The notes: generated by a model from the letters alone, not told the origin. 64,000 bases of DNA from Spirosoma endbachense (GCF_010233585.1 NZ_CP045997.1:5876654-5940653); one strand, 5' to 3'. Counted from the first letter of the stretch, positions 33,594 to 43,291 are shown. Made by a program: numbers and translations.

Positions 33594-35600
33594 TTAAGGT
33601 TGTTTTTCCGGAAACATCCGCAGTAGTACAACGCCGTGATGCCGTATATCCGTTTTAAATGAGTCTGTAAAGGGGCCAAGGTCTTTTTGTCGCCACACGT
33701 CGCGAAGCCTGTATTTACCTTTCAGACCTACTTTGGCAAAGTCAACTATGAATGATTTTGTTTTTTCATCGCCCCACCTGAAATACGATTCCGGCGTTTT
33801 ACCGAAATCCCCGACGTTGAACAGGCCAGCGGCATACGAGCCGTCTTCCAGCGGCTTGAGCCAAATCTGCAGGCCATTTTCATTAATCACCAACCTGGCC
33901 GATTTACCCAGCGGGTCCTGATCAATGGCAATGACTTCGTCGTTGGTAAGCAGATTCAGGGTAAAGGCGTCGAGTTGTTCGATGGGGCAGCCGATCAGTA
34001 ATGGGGCTGCTAACAGGCTGAATAGGCTGACGTGGCTATATTGTTCATCGGGCGTTAGTCGGCTGGGGTGGAGCTGTGTACCAGTAGTGACGTTGCCGAC
34101 AATCATCATATCGGGGTCGTTCCAATGACCTGGGCCACCATAAGGTGCCCATTTATCGAGTGTAAAGGCCGACACGAACAGGCTGTTCCAACTGTCGCGA
34201 ATATCAGGGCCAGTGCGGTAGGAATTGGTCAAACGAGCCCAGTCGTTCACATTGGCAAAAGGGGCTGAATTAGAAATGCTGTATAAAATATCGCGGCCCG
34301 ATTTCTTTAAGGCCACCGACATGCGCTCAGCTGACGGAACTTCGATACGCCAATCGTATTTGAGGTAGTCGATGCCCCAATCGGCCATTTGCTGGGCGTC
34401 ATTGGCGTCAAACTGGTACTTTCCTACGTAGCGAAAGGCGCGTTTATTAGCAACAATTGAATCCGTTACCTGACCCGTTTCAACATCAGAAGACCCACCG
34501 ATGTAGCCCGCGTAACTAGTGATCATCGGGGTGGAGTATACCCCCACTTTCAGACCCAAACTGTGAACATACTCTACCATTTCCCTGAACCTGGGGAATT
34601 TTTCATTTGGGAGAATCGCTCCGAATTTCCCTCCCCGCTTTCCCTGCCAGGCATCATCGATGTTGATATAGGTCCAGCCGTGGTCACGTAATCCCATTTT
34701 CACCATCGCGTCGGCCGAGGCAATTACCTTCTCCCGGTCGATAGTTCTGGCCCAGGAGTTCCAGCCATTCCAGCCAATTGGGGGCGTGAGTGCGATGGTA
34801 TCGCCAATCTTTATAGTCAACTTTTGGGTGGCTTCACCGAGTGCATTTTTTGCTATCACGGTCGCTTTGTACCTGCCTCGCTCTGCTACCTTGCCTGTGA
34901 TGATTCCCGTGTTTTCGTCTATAGAAAGGCCTTTGGGAAGGTCTCTGGCCGAAAATTGCATGGGCCGATCGCCAGTTACGGCTATGGTGTACAGAAACGG
35001 ATTGGCAGGCGTAGCGCCGAAAACGGTGGCCGAATTAATTCTTGGTGTTTTAGGAGAAGCCGGTGTCAGAATGTATTTTTCATCTGAATTGGGTATGTTT
35101 TCAGGAAGATGATTGCCCAGCATGACCAGCTGTGCATTGGCCCAGTTGGAATACACTTTGGTACGACCATCATCATCGACTTTCACTAATAATCCCAGCC
35201 GCTTAACTCCGGTTAGTTTCACGTTTACAGGTTTAGGTGCGTCACCCAGACGCATTTCTCCACTGTCGAACAAAATTTTACGGTCGGCAACGACGTAAAA
35301 CGTATGAGGCAAATCCCTGTTGCCTTTGTCGTCTACACCCGCCAGCGCCGAAAATTCGGTGGCTTTCCCATCCAGATAAAACGCAAGTATACTTGTCGCA
35401 TTCACGCCAACACCGTGGTTGAAATACCGGCGATTAATGCGCATCGAATCGCCAGCCGCATTTGTTTTTGGCAGCACGGCGGGTATACCTTCCGAGAACG
35501 ATTTAATGGATAGACCGTCCAGCCAGATGGTGGTGGTTTTCTGAGCATAAGCAACCGTCGTGCCTATGAATGCAAGCAATAGTAAATGAAGTTTTGCCAT
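33594..35600 (-). CDS. GH27 alpha-galactosidase with NPCBM domain (copy B)
   Basis: 668 residues, the same length and domain order as copy A: signal (IGTTVAYAQ), NPCBM about 22-165, Ig-like about 185-265, GH27 barrel from TPPIGWNGWNSWA. The nucleophile Asp416 is in YLKYDWR and the acid/base Asp466 in YRTGPDIRDSW; GPGHWNDPDMM follows. The longest divergences from copy A are in loops near 140-150 and 320-330, next to the active site, so the substrate preference may differ. The ATG at 35600 is followed 13 bp before the next gene downstream by its stop, consistent with one operon. Confidence 0.92.
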   Translation of the reverse strand: MAKLHLLLLAFIGTTVAYAQKTTTIWLDGLSIKSFSEGIPAVLPKTNAAGDSMRINRRYFNHGVGVNATSILAFYLDGKATEFSALAGVDDKGNRDLPHTFYVVADRKILFDSGEMRLGDAPKPVNVKLTGVKRLGLLVKVDDDGRTKVYSNWANAQLVMLGNHLPENIPNSDEKYILTPASPKTPRINSATVFGATPANPFLYTIAVTGDRPMQFSARDLPKGLSIDENTGIITGKVAERGRYKATVIAKNALGEATQKLTIKIGDTIALTPPIGWNGWNSWARTIDREKVIASADAMVKMGLRDHGWTYINIDDAWQGKRGGKFGAILPNEKFPRFREMVEYVHSLGLKVGVYSTPMITSYAGYIGGSSDVETGQVTDSIVANKRAFRYVGKYQFDANDAQQMADWGIDYLKYDWRIEVPSAERMSVALKKSGRDILYSISNSAPFANVNDWARLTNSYRTGPDIRDSWNSLFVSAFTLDKWAPYGGPGHWNDPDMMIVGNVTTGTQLHPSRLTPDEQYSHVSLFSLLAAPLLIGCPIEQLDAFTLNLLTNDEVIAIDQDPLGKSARLVINENGLQIWLKPLEDGSYAAGLFNVGDFGKTPESYFRWGDEKTKSFIVDFAKVGLKGKYRLRDVWRQKDLGPFTDSFKTDIRHHGVVLLRMFPEKQP

Positions 35601-35636
35601 CTAGCTAGAATTACGAAAATAAGGATTTCTTATTTA

Positions 35637-35678
35637 GTAGCGCTACTTTCGGCTGGTGCGCCAGCCCGGCCGCGCTAC
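35637..35678 (-). repeat. Nested hairpin between GH92-like and GH27 genes
   Basis: Outer arms GTAGCGC (35637-35643) and GCGCTAC (35672-35678) enclose a perfect inner hairpin GGCTGG-TGCG-CCAGCC (35651-35666). It fills the 83-bp gap between the GH92-like stop and the GH27 start. It is a GC-rich element in an AT-neutral region, like those at 39820-39905 and 41330-41376. Confidence 0.6.
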
Positions 35679-35683
35679 AAATG

Positions 35684-38065
35684 CTACTTCGACGACATGG
35701 ATTCGGGGGCATCTTTCGCCTGGCTTCCCCAGGATTTATTTGGTTCCGCTCCCATTTGCAGGGTTAGAGTTCCACCATTTACGACGGTTTCATGTGTCAT
35801 CCACGGTTGGTTAAGGGTCTTGCCGTTCAATTGGGCAGATTGAATGTAGAGGTTCTGGGTCGAGTTGTTTTTGGCATCGATCACAAACTGCTTCCCTTTG
35901 TAATAGGCTGGGTTGAGATGAATGGTGATTTTGTTGAAAATTGGACTGCTGATTTCATAAAAGGGCTTCGCTGATGTGCCGCCATTTGTTGAGAAGATTC
36001 CTGTTTTCATCAGGACAGATAAGCTACCCATCAACCCCTGATCTTCATCTCCACTATAGCCGTATTTGGGCGATATACCGCTGTACACTTTCTCAACCAC
36101 TTGCCGCGACCAGTATTGGGTGAGCCAGGGCGCACCCGAATAGTTGAACAAAAAGGCTGTTTGAATACTCGGCTGATTGCCGTAATTGAGGAACACCCGT
36201 CGTAATTCCTCCAGTGTTTCTTTATCGTGCGATTTCCCCGAAACGAAATCATGTTTTTTTGCTGTCTCAAACGAACTGTTTAGCTTATTCGTAAAAGCTT
36301 CCCGACCGCCCATCAACTTGATTAAACCCTGCACATCATGCGGCACAAACCATGTAAACTGGGCTGCGTTTCCTTCTTCCCAGCCATTATCGTACCGTAA
36401 AATATCGACGGGTTCGGCCCATTTCCCGTCCAGCGTTCGGTTCCACATCCAGCCTATTTCGGGATTCCAGATCTTTTTATAGTTTTCTGCCCGTTTCATA
36501 AACAGGGCATAGTCATCATTCTTTCCTAATTTTTTAGCCATCTGTGCCAGCGTATAATCCTGATAGGCATACTCCAGCGTTTGGGTGGAGCCGTCCTGAT
36601 GGAATCCATAGCGGGTTTTACTCAACGGGTGCGGCACGTAACCTCGCTCTATATAATATTCGATGCCACCACCCTTGAACGTGTTGTGTTCATACCCCGC
36701 TTTGCTCATCATGCCACCGGGAAAATGATTTTTGCGCAGACCTTCATAGGCTTTGGCAATGTCGAACCCTTTAATCCCCTTTAGATAGGCACTGACTATG
36801 AAAGGGGTTGTAGCGGCCCCGGTCATCACATAGGTATAGTTGCCACCCGCAGGGCCCCGTGGAATAAGCCCGCCATCCTGATACATCATCACTATCGAAT
36901 TGACAAAGGATTCAGTTACTTCGGGGTATACCAGATGCCAAAGGGTATTGATCGTCCACTGCGCACCCCAGAAAGAATCCGAATTATGGTGCGTGTATTT
37001 AGGCTTGCCCTGTGCATCTAGCGGTATCTGGCCAATGCGTTGTTGCGGGCCTGTCATATCGGAATACTTCCCGTTAACGTCCGACACTATACGTCGACCC
37101 TGCAAAGCGTGCCATAAGTCGGTGTAGAAGCGACTGCATTCGGTTTCAGTGCCCCCTTCTATTTCGATTCGGCTCAGCCAGTTGTTCCAATCCGTTCTGC
37201 TTTCCTGGACCGTGTGGTCAAAATCCCAGTGCGGCAATTCGGTATTGAGATTGAGCCTTGCCTGTTCTGTACTCACGTACGAAATGGCGACTTTCATTTT
37301 TCGGACTTCGCCCGCCTGAGTTTTAAAGCTAACGTATACACCCGTCCGTTCGCCATCAATCTCATTGCTTATCTCTTCCAGTTTCCCGTTACGCCAACCT
37401 CTGAATGACTCGAACGGTTTATCGAATGTAGCAGCGAAGAAAACCGTCAGTGTTTTGGGTCGACGAACCGTTGGAGCCATAATGGCGTACCCTTCAAGTT
37501 CCTGGTCACTTACCTTTTTTACGTGACCTTTCTGCGTATCCGAAGGTCCCAAAAAGGTCGAAAAATCGAAAAGGATATGACTCAGGTCTGACTTGGGGAA
37601 GGTGTATTTGTGAAAGCCAACGCGTGTGGTTGAGGTCAGTTCGGCCGTAATGCCGTATGCATCTAAAACAACTTTATGGTATCCGGCTCTTATAACTTCC
37701 ATAGCATGCGAATAGCGGGAACCGTATTGATTTGATCCTAAATGGCCCTTAAACTCACCGGTTGTGGGCAGTACCGGAATACCTGATAACTGCCAGCAGT
37801 GAATATGACTAAAGCATTTAATGCTGTCTTTTTCATACCGATAGCCCGCATTCCAGTCTGCATCAATGGCATTATCAGGACTTAAGTTGACCATACCGAA
37901 TGGCCGGGTGGCTGAATTAAAAAAGAACCAGCGCGAATTGGCGGCATCAACCAGCGGGTTCACCCAATCTACGGGTTGCCTGGTGTTTTTTTGAGCCAAT
38001 AAATGGCTGTTTCTACCGCCAATACTAGCCAATAAGAAGAGGAAAAACGTTGAAAATTTATGCAT
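35684..38065 (-). CDS. GH92-like exo-alpha-mannosidase (divergent)
   Basis: A 793-residue secreted protein (signal ends at LLAQ). The N-terminal beta-sandwich carries NPLVDAANSRWFFFNSATRP and FGMVNLSPD, equivalent to the FGTDGHGNTYPGATVPFG-type start of GH92, then SHIHCWQLSGIPVLPTTGEF. The (alpha/alpha)6 domain contains DFWGA-like SDSFWGAQWTINTLWH near 425 and the YTLAQMAKKLGKNDDYALF helix near 515. GH92 enzymes are calcium-dependent inverting exo-mannosidases. Here the first signature is altered (no FGTD core), so the enzyme may have a different specificity. Confidence 0.78.
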   Translation of the reverse strand: MHKFSTFFLFLLASIGGRNSHLLAQKNTRQPVDWVNPLVDAANSRWFFFNSATRPFGMVNLSPDNAIDADWNAGYRYEKDSIKCFSHIHCWQLSGIPVLPTTGEFKGHLGSNQYGSRYSHAMEVIRAGYHKVVLDAYGITAELTSTTRVGFHKYTFPKSDLSHILFDFSTFLGPSDTQKGHVKKVSDQELEGYAIMAPTVRRPKTLTVFFAATFDKPFESFRGWRNGKLEEISNEIDGERTGVYVSFKTQAGEVRKMKVAISYVSTEQARLNLNTELPHWDFDHTVQESRTDWNNWLSRIEIEGGTETECSRFYTDLWHALQGRRIVSDVNGKYSDMTGPQQRIGQIPLDAQGKPKYTHHNSDSFWGAQWTINTLWHLVYPEVTESFVNSIVMMYQDGGLIPRGPAGGNYTYVMTGAATTPFIVSAYLKGIKGFDIAKAYEGLRKNHFPGGMMSKAGYEHNTFKGGGIEYYIERGYVPHPLSKTRYGFHQDGSTQTLEYAYQDYTLAQMAKKLGKNDDYALFMKRAENYKKIWNPEIGWMWNRTLDGKWAEPVDILRYDNGWEEGNAAQFTWFVPHDVQGLIKLMGGREAFTNKLNSSFETAKKHDFVSGKSHDKETLEELRRVFLNYGNQPSIQTAFLFNYSGAPWLTQYWSRQVVEKVYSGISPKYGYSGDEDQGLMGSLSVLMKTGIFSTNGGTSAKPFYEISSPIFNKITIHLNPAYYKGKQFVIDAKNNSTQNLYIQSAQLNGKTLNQPWMTHETVVNGGTLTLQMGAEPNKSWGSQAKDAPESMSSK

Positions 38066-38078
38066 GTTGAGTTTACTA

Positions 38079-39785
38079 TCACGAAAGGGAAAATGTATGG
38101 TGAAACGGCGTAAACCCAGTTAGATAAACGGTTGGCGTATCCATAGCCGGAAGGGCTCCCCGTAGCTGCACGCCTTTGTGTTCGACTGTCCCCGGTCCGA
38201 ATTTGATACTATCAGGACCAACCGTATACGAGCCCGATTGGCCCGATAAGAGATAGGCATTGTCTTTCTTTGCGTGTTTTGTTACGCCAGCCAGCGTACC
38301 GCCCGCCCTAAAAATGAGTTCAAGTGCTACCGGAACCCCTTCTGTACCCACTATATCGATAGCAATTTGCAATCCATTCGCTGTTTCCTTTATTTTCACC
38401 GTCGTGTCAAGCTTTTGGACTTCGCTCTGCCTGCGATTGGCCTTTGGCATTTTGTCCCACTCACCGTTCGGGTCAATCTTGTCGCTGGAAAACGGCTGAT
38501 AATAAGGGCCATCGAGTGATTTCTGCATAACCCAGGTATCGCCCTGCTGTGCTATCTTGGCTGAATCAAACTGCCCTTTTCCGAAGAATGAAGCCGCCAC
38601 CCGCATACCCTGCAAAACGGCATTCCCCTTATGAAAGGTGAGCCAACTGGCATTGTTCGACAATAGGGTGCTATCCCAATTTTCGCGCCGAATACGAACT
38701 ACACCTGAATAGGGAAAGGCTTTGGCGTAGTTGGTCGGTAAGGGTTTGCTGGCGGGGAGTTCGTTCCAGAGCGTTGGGTCTTCCAGAAAGTAATTGAGGT
38801 AGCCCGCCAGTTGCTCTTTAGCACAAGTCTTCTCGATTAACCGACACATAGCACCCATTTCGCCGTTTTTGTCGAGCAGGGCCATAAAACGATAGCAGTA
38901 ATAATAGTTGGCCATGTTGCCTATGGTACCCTTGTCCTGCCGGTTCGATGCCTCCGTCACAACCTCGCCATTCGGGTGAACGTAGTAAAGCGTCATCATC
39001 AAGTTTTTGCGAACCGGCTCAAACAGTTCTGGCTTTTTCAGGCCTCGGGCCATGATGATCAACGACCGATCGACGATGGGCGAATACGTGTTAGTACTCT
39101 TTTCATTGAATTGCCCGTCGGGGTCCAGGTCAATATGCTCGGCGAGCCATTGATCGATGCGTTTGGTATACCGGGGATCGGGAAATACCTCGTTTAATTT
39201 GGTTAAAGCAGCCGATACGACCCAGCGGTGGTTTGGCGTATGAATTCCACCTACGCTCAAAGCGTCGCCCGCCTTCTTCAAAAACGCCTTTAGTAAATCG
39301 AGGATTGTTTCCGAACCGTTGATAGTAGCCTGCTTCAGGAACTTATAGGCCGGAACAATATTTTCTAACAGGAAAGCCGTGTCGGGCGTTGAATGGAAAT
39401 TGGTGTCCAATAAATCAATCGTGCCATCTTCGTGCTGCATCTTAAGCAAAGCCCGAGCCGCAGCCTCCACTTCTTTCAGTAACTCTTTCGATTGGTAGTG
39501 AGTGGATTCCGGGCAGGCAACTAGCGTGCTGGCCCGCATAATAAACCCGCTCGTCGAATGTGGATTCGGCATATCCATATCGTTCATGTAGCCACCCACA
39601 AACTTATTAGCCGGGTCCGTTACCTTGATGGGTTTATAATTGGCCAGTTGCTGGTCGTTGATTTTTATCCACTCAAGCAGCCACTCGGGTTTGGCGGGAA
39701 CCCGGTTGGCAAACCTCTTAAATCCCAGTGCCGGAAGCAAGCAAAGAGACGTTGCGCTGAGTGTTACAAAATTCCGTCTATTCAT
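38079..39785 (-). CDS. Toroid-fold protein with Tat-like leader (heparinase II/III-like, uncertain)
   Basis: 568 residues starting MNRRNFVTLSATSLCLLPAL, a twin-arginine type leader that suggests folded export. The first two thirds form an (alpha/alpha)6-like helical region with QHEDGTIDLLDTNFHSTPDT near 120, HTPNHRWVVSAALTKL near 195 and EASNRQDKGTIGNMANYYYC near 280. The last third is beta-rich. This organisation resembles heparinase II/III-like lyases and related unassigned CAZymes, but I cannot assign it to a named family. His and Asn in HTPNHRW and Tyr in the third motif are the best active-site candidates. It is flanked by DUF1080 and GH92-like genes. Confidence 0.55.
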   Translation of the reverse strand: MNRRNFVTLSATSLCLLPALGFKRFANRVPAKPEWLLEWIKINDQQLANYKPIKVTDPANKFVGGYMNDMDMPNPHSTSGFIMRASTLVACPESTHYQSKELLKEVEAAARALLKMQHEDGTIDLLDTNFHSTPDTAFLLENIVPAYKFLKQATINGSETILDLLKAFLKKAGDALSVGGIHTPNHRWVVSAALTKLNEVFPDPRYTKRIDQWLAEHIDLDPDGQFNEKSTNTYSPIVDRSLIIMARGLKKPELFEPVRKNLMMTLYYVHPNGEVVTEASNRQDKGTIGNMANYYYCYRFMALLDKNGEMGAMCRLIEKTCAKEQLAGYLNYFLEDPTLWNELPASKPLPTNYAKAFPYSGVVRIRRENWDSTLLSNNASWLTFHKGNAVLQGMRVAASFFGKGQFDSAKIAQQGDTWVMQKSLDGPYYQPFSSDKIDPNGEWDKMPKANRRQSEVQKLDTTVKIKETANGLQIAIDIVGTEGVPVALELIFRAGGTLAGVTKHAKKDNAYLLSGQSGSYTVGPDSIKFGPGTVEHKGVQLRGALPAMDTPTVYLTGFTPFHHTFSLS

Positions 39786-39819
39786 TATTGAAAAGCGTTG
39801 ATTGAGAGCAGTTTCTGCC

Positions 39820-39905
39820 CATTCCGATGAAAGGAGGAATGCGCTTCGGCGGCCTGGTTAAGCTCGACTATTCTGTAAGTTGAGATTCCTCCTTTCGTCG
39901 GAATG
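39820..39905 (+). repeat. REP-like inverted repeat with CGGCGGCC core
   Basis: ATTCCGATGAAAGGAGGAAT (39821-39840) and ATTCCTCCTTTCGTCGGAAT (39885-39904) pair over 20 bp with one T-to-C difference (a G-U pair), plus one more C-G pair outside. The 44-bp loop holds CTTCGGCGGCCTGGTT. It lies between the toroid protein start and the DUF1080 stop. Elements of this ATTCCGACGAAAGG type are, as far as I recall, dispersed in Cytophagales genomes. Confidence 0.7.
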
Positions 39906-39936
39906 ACAAAGGCAAAAAAACAGACTCAATACCTCA

Positions 39937-41307
39937 CTAAAACTCTCGAATCTTTATACTCCTGAAATGTACTTCATCGCCATGATCCTGGAACAGGATA
40001 TGTCCGGATGTTGCCTGGGCAAAATTGGGATACGTTTTATATTTGCTTTTGGCTACCAGATTACGGAATATCTGAGAATATCGGTCGTATTCTACCGCTT
40101 TGAGGTTGTTAAGCCAATGTTCAACATGACCACCACTGACTTTAATTCGTAGTTTGTTCCATTTTCCCGGCGGGTTCATTCGTCTTGCTGTCGTGCCTTC
40201 CGAGAGGTTTTCAGCGGTAATGAGGTCATAGAGCGAGCCGGTTGTACGGTTGCCGTTTACACCTTCTTTGGCATCGGGGTGCTCTTTATCATCCAGAATC
40301 TGGAATTCAGGGCCTAAGCCGGTGCCCGGCTTTTTGGTCCGGTCTTCAACCACGAAATATTTTACGCCACTATTACCCTTTGTTGATACCTTAAAATCGA
40401 GTTCTAATTCAAAGTTTACAAATGCCTGATCGGAGATAAGATCTCCACCCTTACGTAGACTATCTTTTTTAGACCCCAGGACGATCAATTCGCCATCCCG
40501 AATAGACCAACCTTCTTTAGGAAATGCATCGCCGTTGGCTACTCGCCAGCCTGCGGATGTTTTGCCATCCCAAAGCAAACGCCAGCCTTTTCGCTTCTCG
40601 TTGTCTGACAGTTGATTGGGCAGGTAGTTTACTTCGTCAATGGCATCGCCACCTTGCCAAACGGCATCCTTCAGGTTTTCGGTTGCAATTCGGATATTTC
40701 GCCACTGAACGGTAAGTCCTTTTTGTTCTTCTTTTTTGATTTGATGAACCTGTAGGGCAATTATTCCACGGGCTGTTTGTGAGTCAAGCAGATTCGCGCA
40801 GGGGATTCCGTTGATCCAGGTTCTTAGTCGGGGACCAATGGCTTCTATATGGTACTTGTTCCATTGCCCAACCTGGAACGCTTTTTGCCCCTGAGGGTTG
40901 ATCGACAACGGATAGAGCCAGCCCGTCCGGGATTCGTCGAAAATGCCGCCACTCCAGGCCCGGTCGCCCGGATCGATTTCAACCTGATAACCGTGTACAC
41001 GCCCATTCATAATTGAAGGGTCACTCAGGCTTCTGATTTGAATGCCAGAATTTAAACCCGGATCCACTTTAACATCCAACTCCAGTACGAAATCGCCGTA
41101 GGTTGCCTCTGTACACAGGAATGTATTGGGCGTGTTCATCTGCGAAACGCCGACAATCGCTTTATTAACAATCTTGTAGTCAGCATTGCCATTGCGCTTT
41201 ACCCAGCCTTTTAGATCGGTTCCATTAAAGAGGTCTATCCATTTTGCCTGGGCAAAGGAATTGATTGCAAGAAGTGAAAATAAGGCTAGTGAGAGAGTAA
41301 ATTTCAT
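39937..41307 (-). CDS. Tandem DUF1080 (3-keto-disaccharide hydrolase) protein
   Basis: 456 residues with a signal peptide (LALFSLLAINSFAQA). Two DUF1080 domains are visible: WIDLFNGTDLKGWVKRNGNA at about 22-42 with the first concanavalin-like fold to about 210, and WRLLWDGKTSAGWRVANGDA at about 241-260 with the second to the end. The DUF1080 fold is now assigned to 3-keto-disaccharide hydrolases, which act with sugar 3-dehydrogenases; no such dehydrogenase is obvious nearby except possibly the PVC-type haem protein at 31331-33580. It follows the SusD gene. Confidence 0.87.
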   Translation of the reverse strand: MKFTLSLALFSLLAINSFAQAKWIDLFNGTDLKGWVKRNGNADYKIVNKAIVGVSQMNTPNTFLCTEATYGDFVLELDVKVDPGLNSGIQIRSLSDPSIMNGRVHGYQVEIDPGDRAWSGGIFDESRTGWLYPLSINPQGQKAFQVGQWNKYHIEAIGPRLRTWINGIPCANLLDSQTARGIIALQVHQIKKEEQKGLTVQWRNIRIATENLKDAVWQGGDAIDEVNYLPNQLSDNEKRKGWRLLWDGKTSAGWRVANGDAFPKEGWSIRDGELIVLGSKKDSLRKGGDLISDQAFVNFELELDFKVSTKGNSGVKYFVVEDRTKKPGTGLGPEFQILDDKEHPDAKEGVNGNRTTGSLYDLITAENLSEGTTARRMNPPGKWNKLRIKVSGGHVEHWLNNLKAVEYDRYSQIFRNLVAKSKYKTYPNFAQATSGHILFQDHGDEVHFRSIKIREF

Positions 41308-41329
41308 TCTATATATGGGGTTGTGTCTG

Positions 41330-41376
41330 CGATAGCACGAACGAGCCGGGCCGCCGAGCGGACGTTCGCGCTATCG
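41330..41376 (-). repeat. REP-like hairpin between SusD and DUF1080 genes
   Basis: Arms CGATAGCACGAACG (41330-41343) and CGTTCGCGCTATCG (41363-41376) pair over 14 bp with one A-C mismatch, which becomes a G-U pair in the minus-strand transcript. The 19-nt loop contains CCGGGCCGCCG, whose complement CGGCGGCCCGG occurs in the IS3 remnant at 13587-13597. Being just after susD, it could modulate distal gene expression. Confidence 0.65.
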
Positions 41377-41394
41377 ATTGTCTCTTAGCTAATC

Positions 41395-43266
41395 TTAATA
41401 ACCGGGATTCTGCGGCATGGCAGGATACGACAAGTCGATCTCACCTTGTGGAATTGGCCGCAGATTGTGTTTATCTGCTATCGAGGCACTTTTAGCAGCC
41501 CAAGGGTTATATTTTTTTACCCGTTCAACCAGTTTGCCGGTCCGTTTCAAGTCGAACCATCTTGAATACTCACCCATCAATTCGCGGGCCCGTTCGTCTA
41601 GAATCAGGTCTATCGTTATATTCGCTGATGTGGCACGATACGACACCGCTTCCAGTGATTTAACATTCTCCGGACTCTTCGCGCATTGCGGATCAATTCC
41701 TTTTTTGACCAATGCCCGGTCCAGCACTTTGTTATAATAGACCTCTGCACCGCCTAGCTTACCACCTTTCGCTCCTTTTACAATGGCTTCAGCAGCCATT
41801 AAATACGCTTCTGCCGACCGGAAAATGGCTTCGTTGAAGGTGCCAAATGCATCGCCGTAGGCTATGCCCGGCTGCCAGAATTTCCACATCAAAGGCTGGT
41901 CGCCTGGAAACCCACTCACGTTTACGGCACTTCCGTTCACGAATCCGTACCCACCGCTGTATTCATCGACATTCACAACTGAATAATTCTTTTTACCACC
42001 CAGATCAACTCCCCGATCGGCTAATGAAACGGCAGGTTTATTCCAGGGTCGGAAATACACAACGGTGTCGCCTGCTTTTATGTCAATTTTAAGGTTAGGA
42101 TTAACGACAGGCAGCGGTTTAAACCCGGCGACAGGTAATAAGGCATAACCCACTTCCACAAAATTAAGATCGTAGCGGGAGTCATTCTCCGGGTCAAAGA
42201 GTCGATACATTGCCGGATTGGTCACATGATAGGGTTGATACCGGTTGTAATCCGTTGTTCTGCCTTTTGTACCCGGATAGCTATCACCACTACCTCCAAA
42301 AACAGAATGTAAATTGTTGCCACCAGCAACATCCTGCGTAAAAGCCGGGTCAGTTTTATTGGTCAACACATCGGGGTTATACTGTACGGCAAAAACGATT
42401 TCAGGGTTTTTATCATTTTGAGCACCCGTGTATTGTTTCAGCGGATTTTCTGAACGCGTCGGAAACAATGAGCTGTAGGTGGTTGCCAACGGATAAGCAT
42501 CGATGATTTTATCGGCATATTGGAGAGCCAGATCAAAATCGGCAGCCGAACCACCCAGCGAATTGTTGAAGTTCCAGCCTCGCGTTAGATAGACGCGGGA
42601 AAGTAAAAACTGAGCAGCCCCCTTTGTGACCCGACCGTAATTACCGGCCGTAACCGGGAGTTTCGTTTCTGCGTCAACTAAGTCAGTAAGGATTTGTTTG
42701 TATACATCTGCTGAAGCTACCCGCTTTGCGTCTTTACTCGGGCTGAGTGTTTCGGTAAGTGGCATGGGCACATCACCCCATTGTTGAACCAGATAGAAAT
42801 AAGATAACGCTCGTAAAAACTTAGCTTCCGAAACCCGCACGGCTTTGGCATCAGCCGTCATGGTTGAAATACCATCAGCGCGACTAACGACGGTATTGGT
42901 GCGGGCGATTTCGGCATAAAGTAACGTCCAGAGGGTTTGCAAATCGGTTAATGTAGCATTCAGTCGAACATCGTAGTGTTCCAGAGCACTAGTCGTTAGA
43001 GTTGCAAACTTTGGATCGCTAAAACCAGTCTGTGAAAAAATATCCGTACCATTTAAAACAAGGGTGCGAGCCTGGTGAATATTTCGCAACAACGGATAGC
43101 ACGATCTGACTAAATCTTCGAAGCCAGCTTCTGTTGAATAATAAACGTCGGTTGTGAGGGTAGTCACTGGTTTTTCAACCAAAAAGTCCTCTTTACAACC
43201 AGTTACAACCATACACATCAGTGTGATGGTGAACATGTTGAACCGTATATATCGTATTGATTTCAT
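41395..43266 (-). CDS. SusD/RagB-family outer-membrane glycan-binding lipoprotein
   Basis: 623 residues from ATG 43266 (MKSIRYIRFNMFTITLMCMVVTGC), with a lipobox Cys near 24. Starting at 43305 would overlap the SusC gene and spoil the signal. SusD/RagB architecture: N-terminal FLVEKPVTTLTTDVYYSTEAGF motif, TPR-like helices over about 80-300, and a C-terminal EYSRWFDLKRTGKL and NLRPIPQGEIDLSYPAMPQN end, all diagnostic. It forms the lid that binds the glycan above the TonB-dependent porin encoded immediately upstream. The gap to SusC is 25 bp. Confidence 0.96.
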   Translation of the reverse strand: MKSIRYIRFNMFTITLMCMVVTGCKEDFLVEKPVTTLTTDVYYSTEAGFEDLVRSCYPLLRNIHQARTLVLNGTDIFSQTGFSDPKFATLTTSALEHYDVRLNATLTDLQTLWTLLYAEIARTNTVVSRADGISTMTADAKAVRVSEAKFLRALSYFYLVQQWGDVPMPLTETLSPSKDAKRVASADVYKQILTDLVDAETKLPVTAGNYGRVTKGAAQFLLSRVYLTRGWNFNNSLGGSAADFDLALQYADKIIDAYPLATTYSSLFPTRSENPLKQYTGAQNDKNPEIVFAVQYNPDVLTNKTDPAFTQDVAGGNNLHSVFGGSGDSYPGTKGRTTDYNRYQPYHVTNPAMYRLFDPENDSRYDLNFVEVGYALLPVAGFKPLPVVNPNLKIDIKAGDTVVYFRPWNKPAVSLADRGVDLGGKKNYSVVNVDEYSGGYGFVNGSAVNVSGFPGDQPLMWKFWQPGIAYGDAFGTFNEAIFRSAEAYLMAAEAIVKGAKGGKLGGAEVYYNKVLDRALVKKGIDPQCAKSPENVKSLEAVSYRATSANITIDLILDERARELMGEYSRWFDLKRTGKLVERVKKYNPWAAKSASIADKHNLRPIPQGEIDLSYPAMPQNPGY

Positions 43267-43291
43267 TGTGGTTCTGTTAGTGGGTTCGAGG

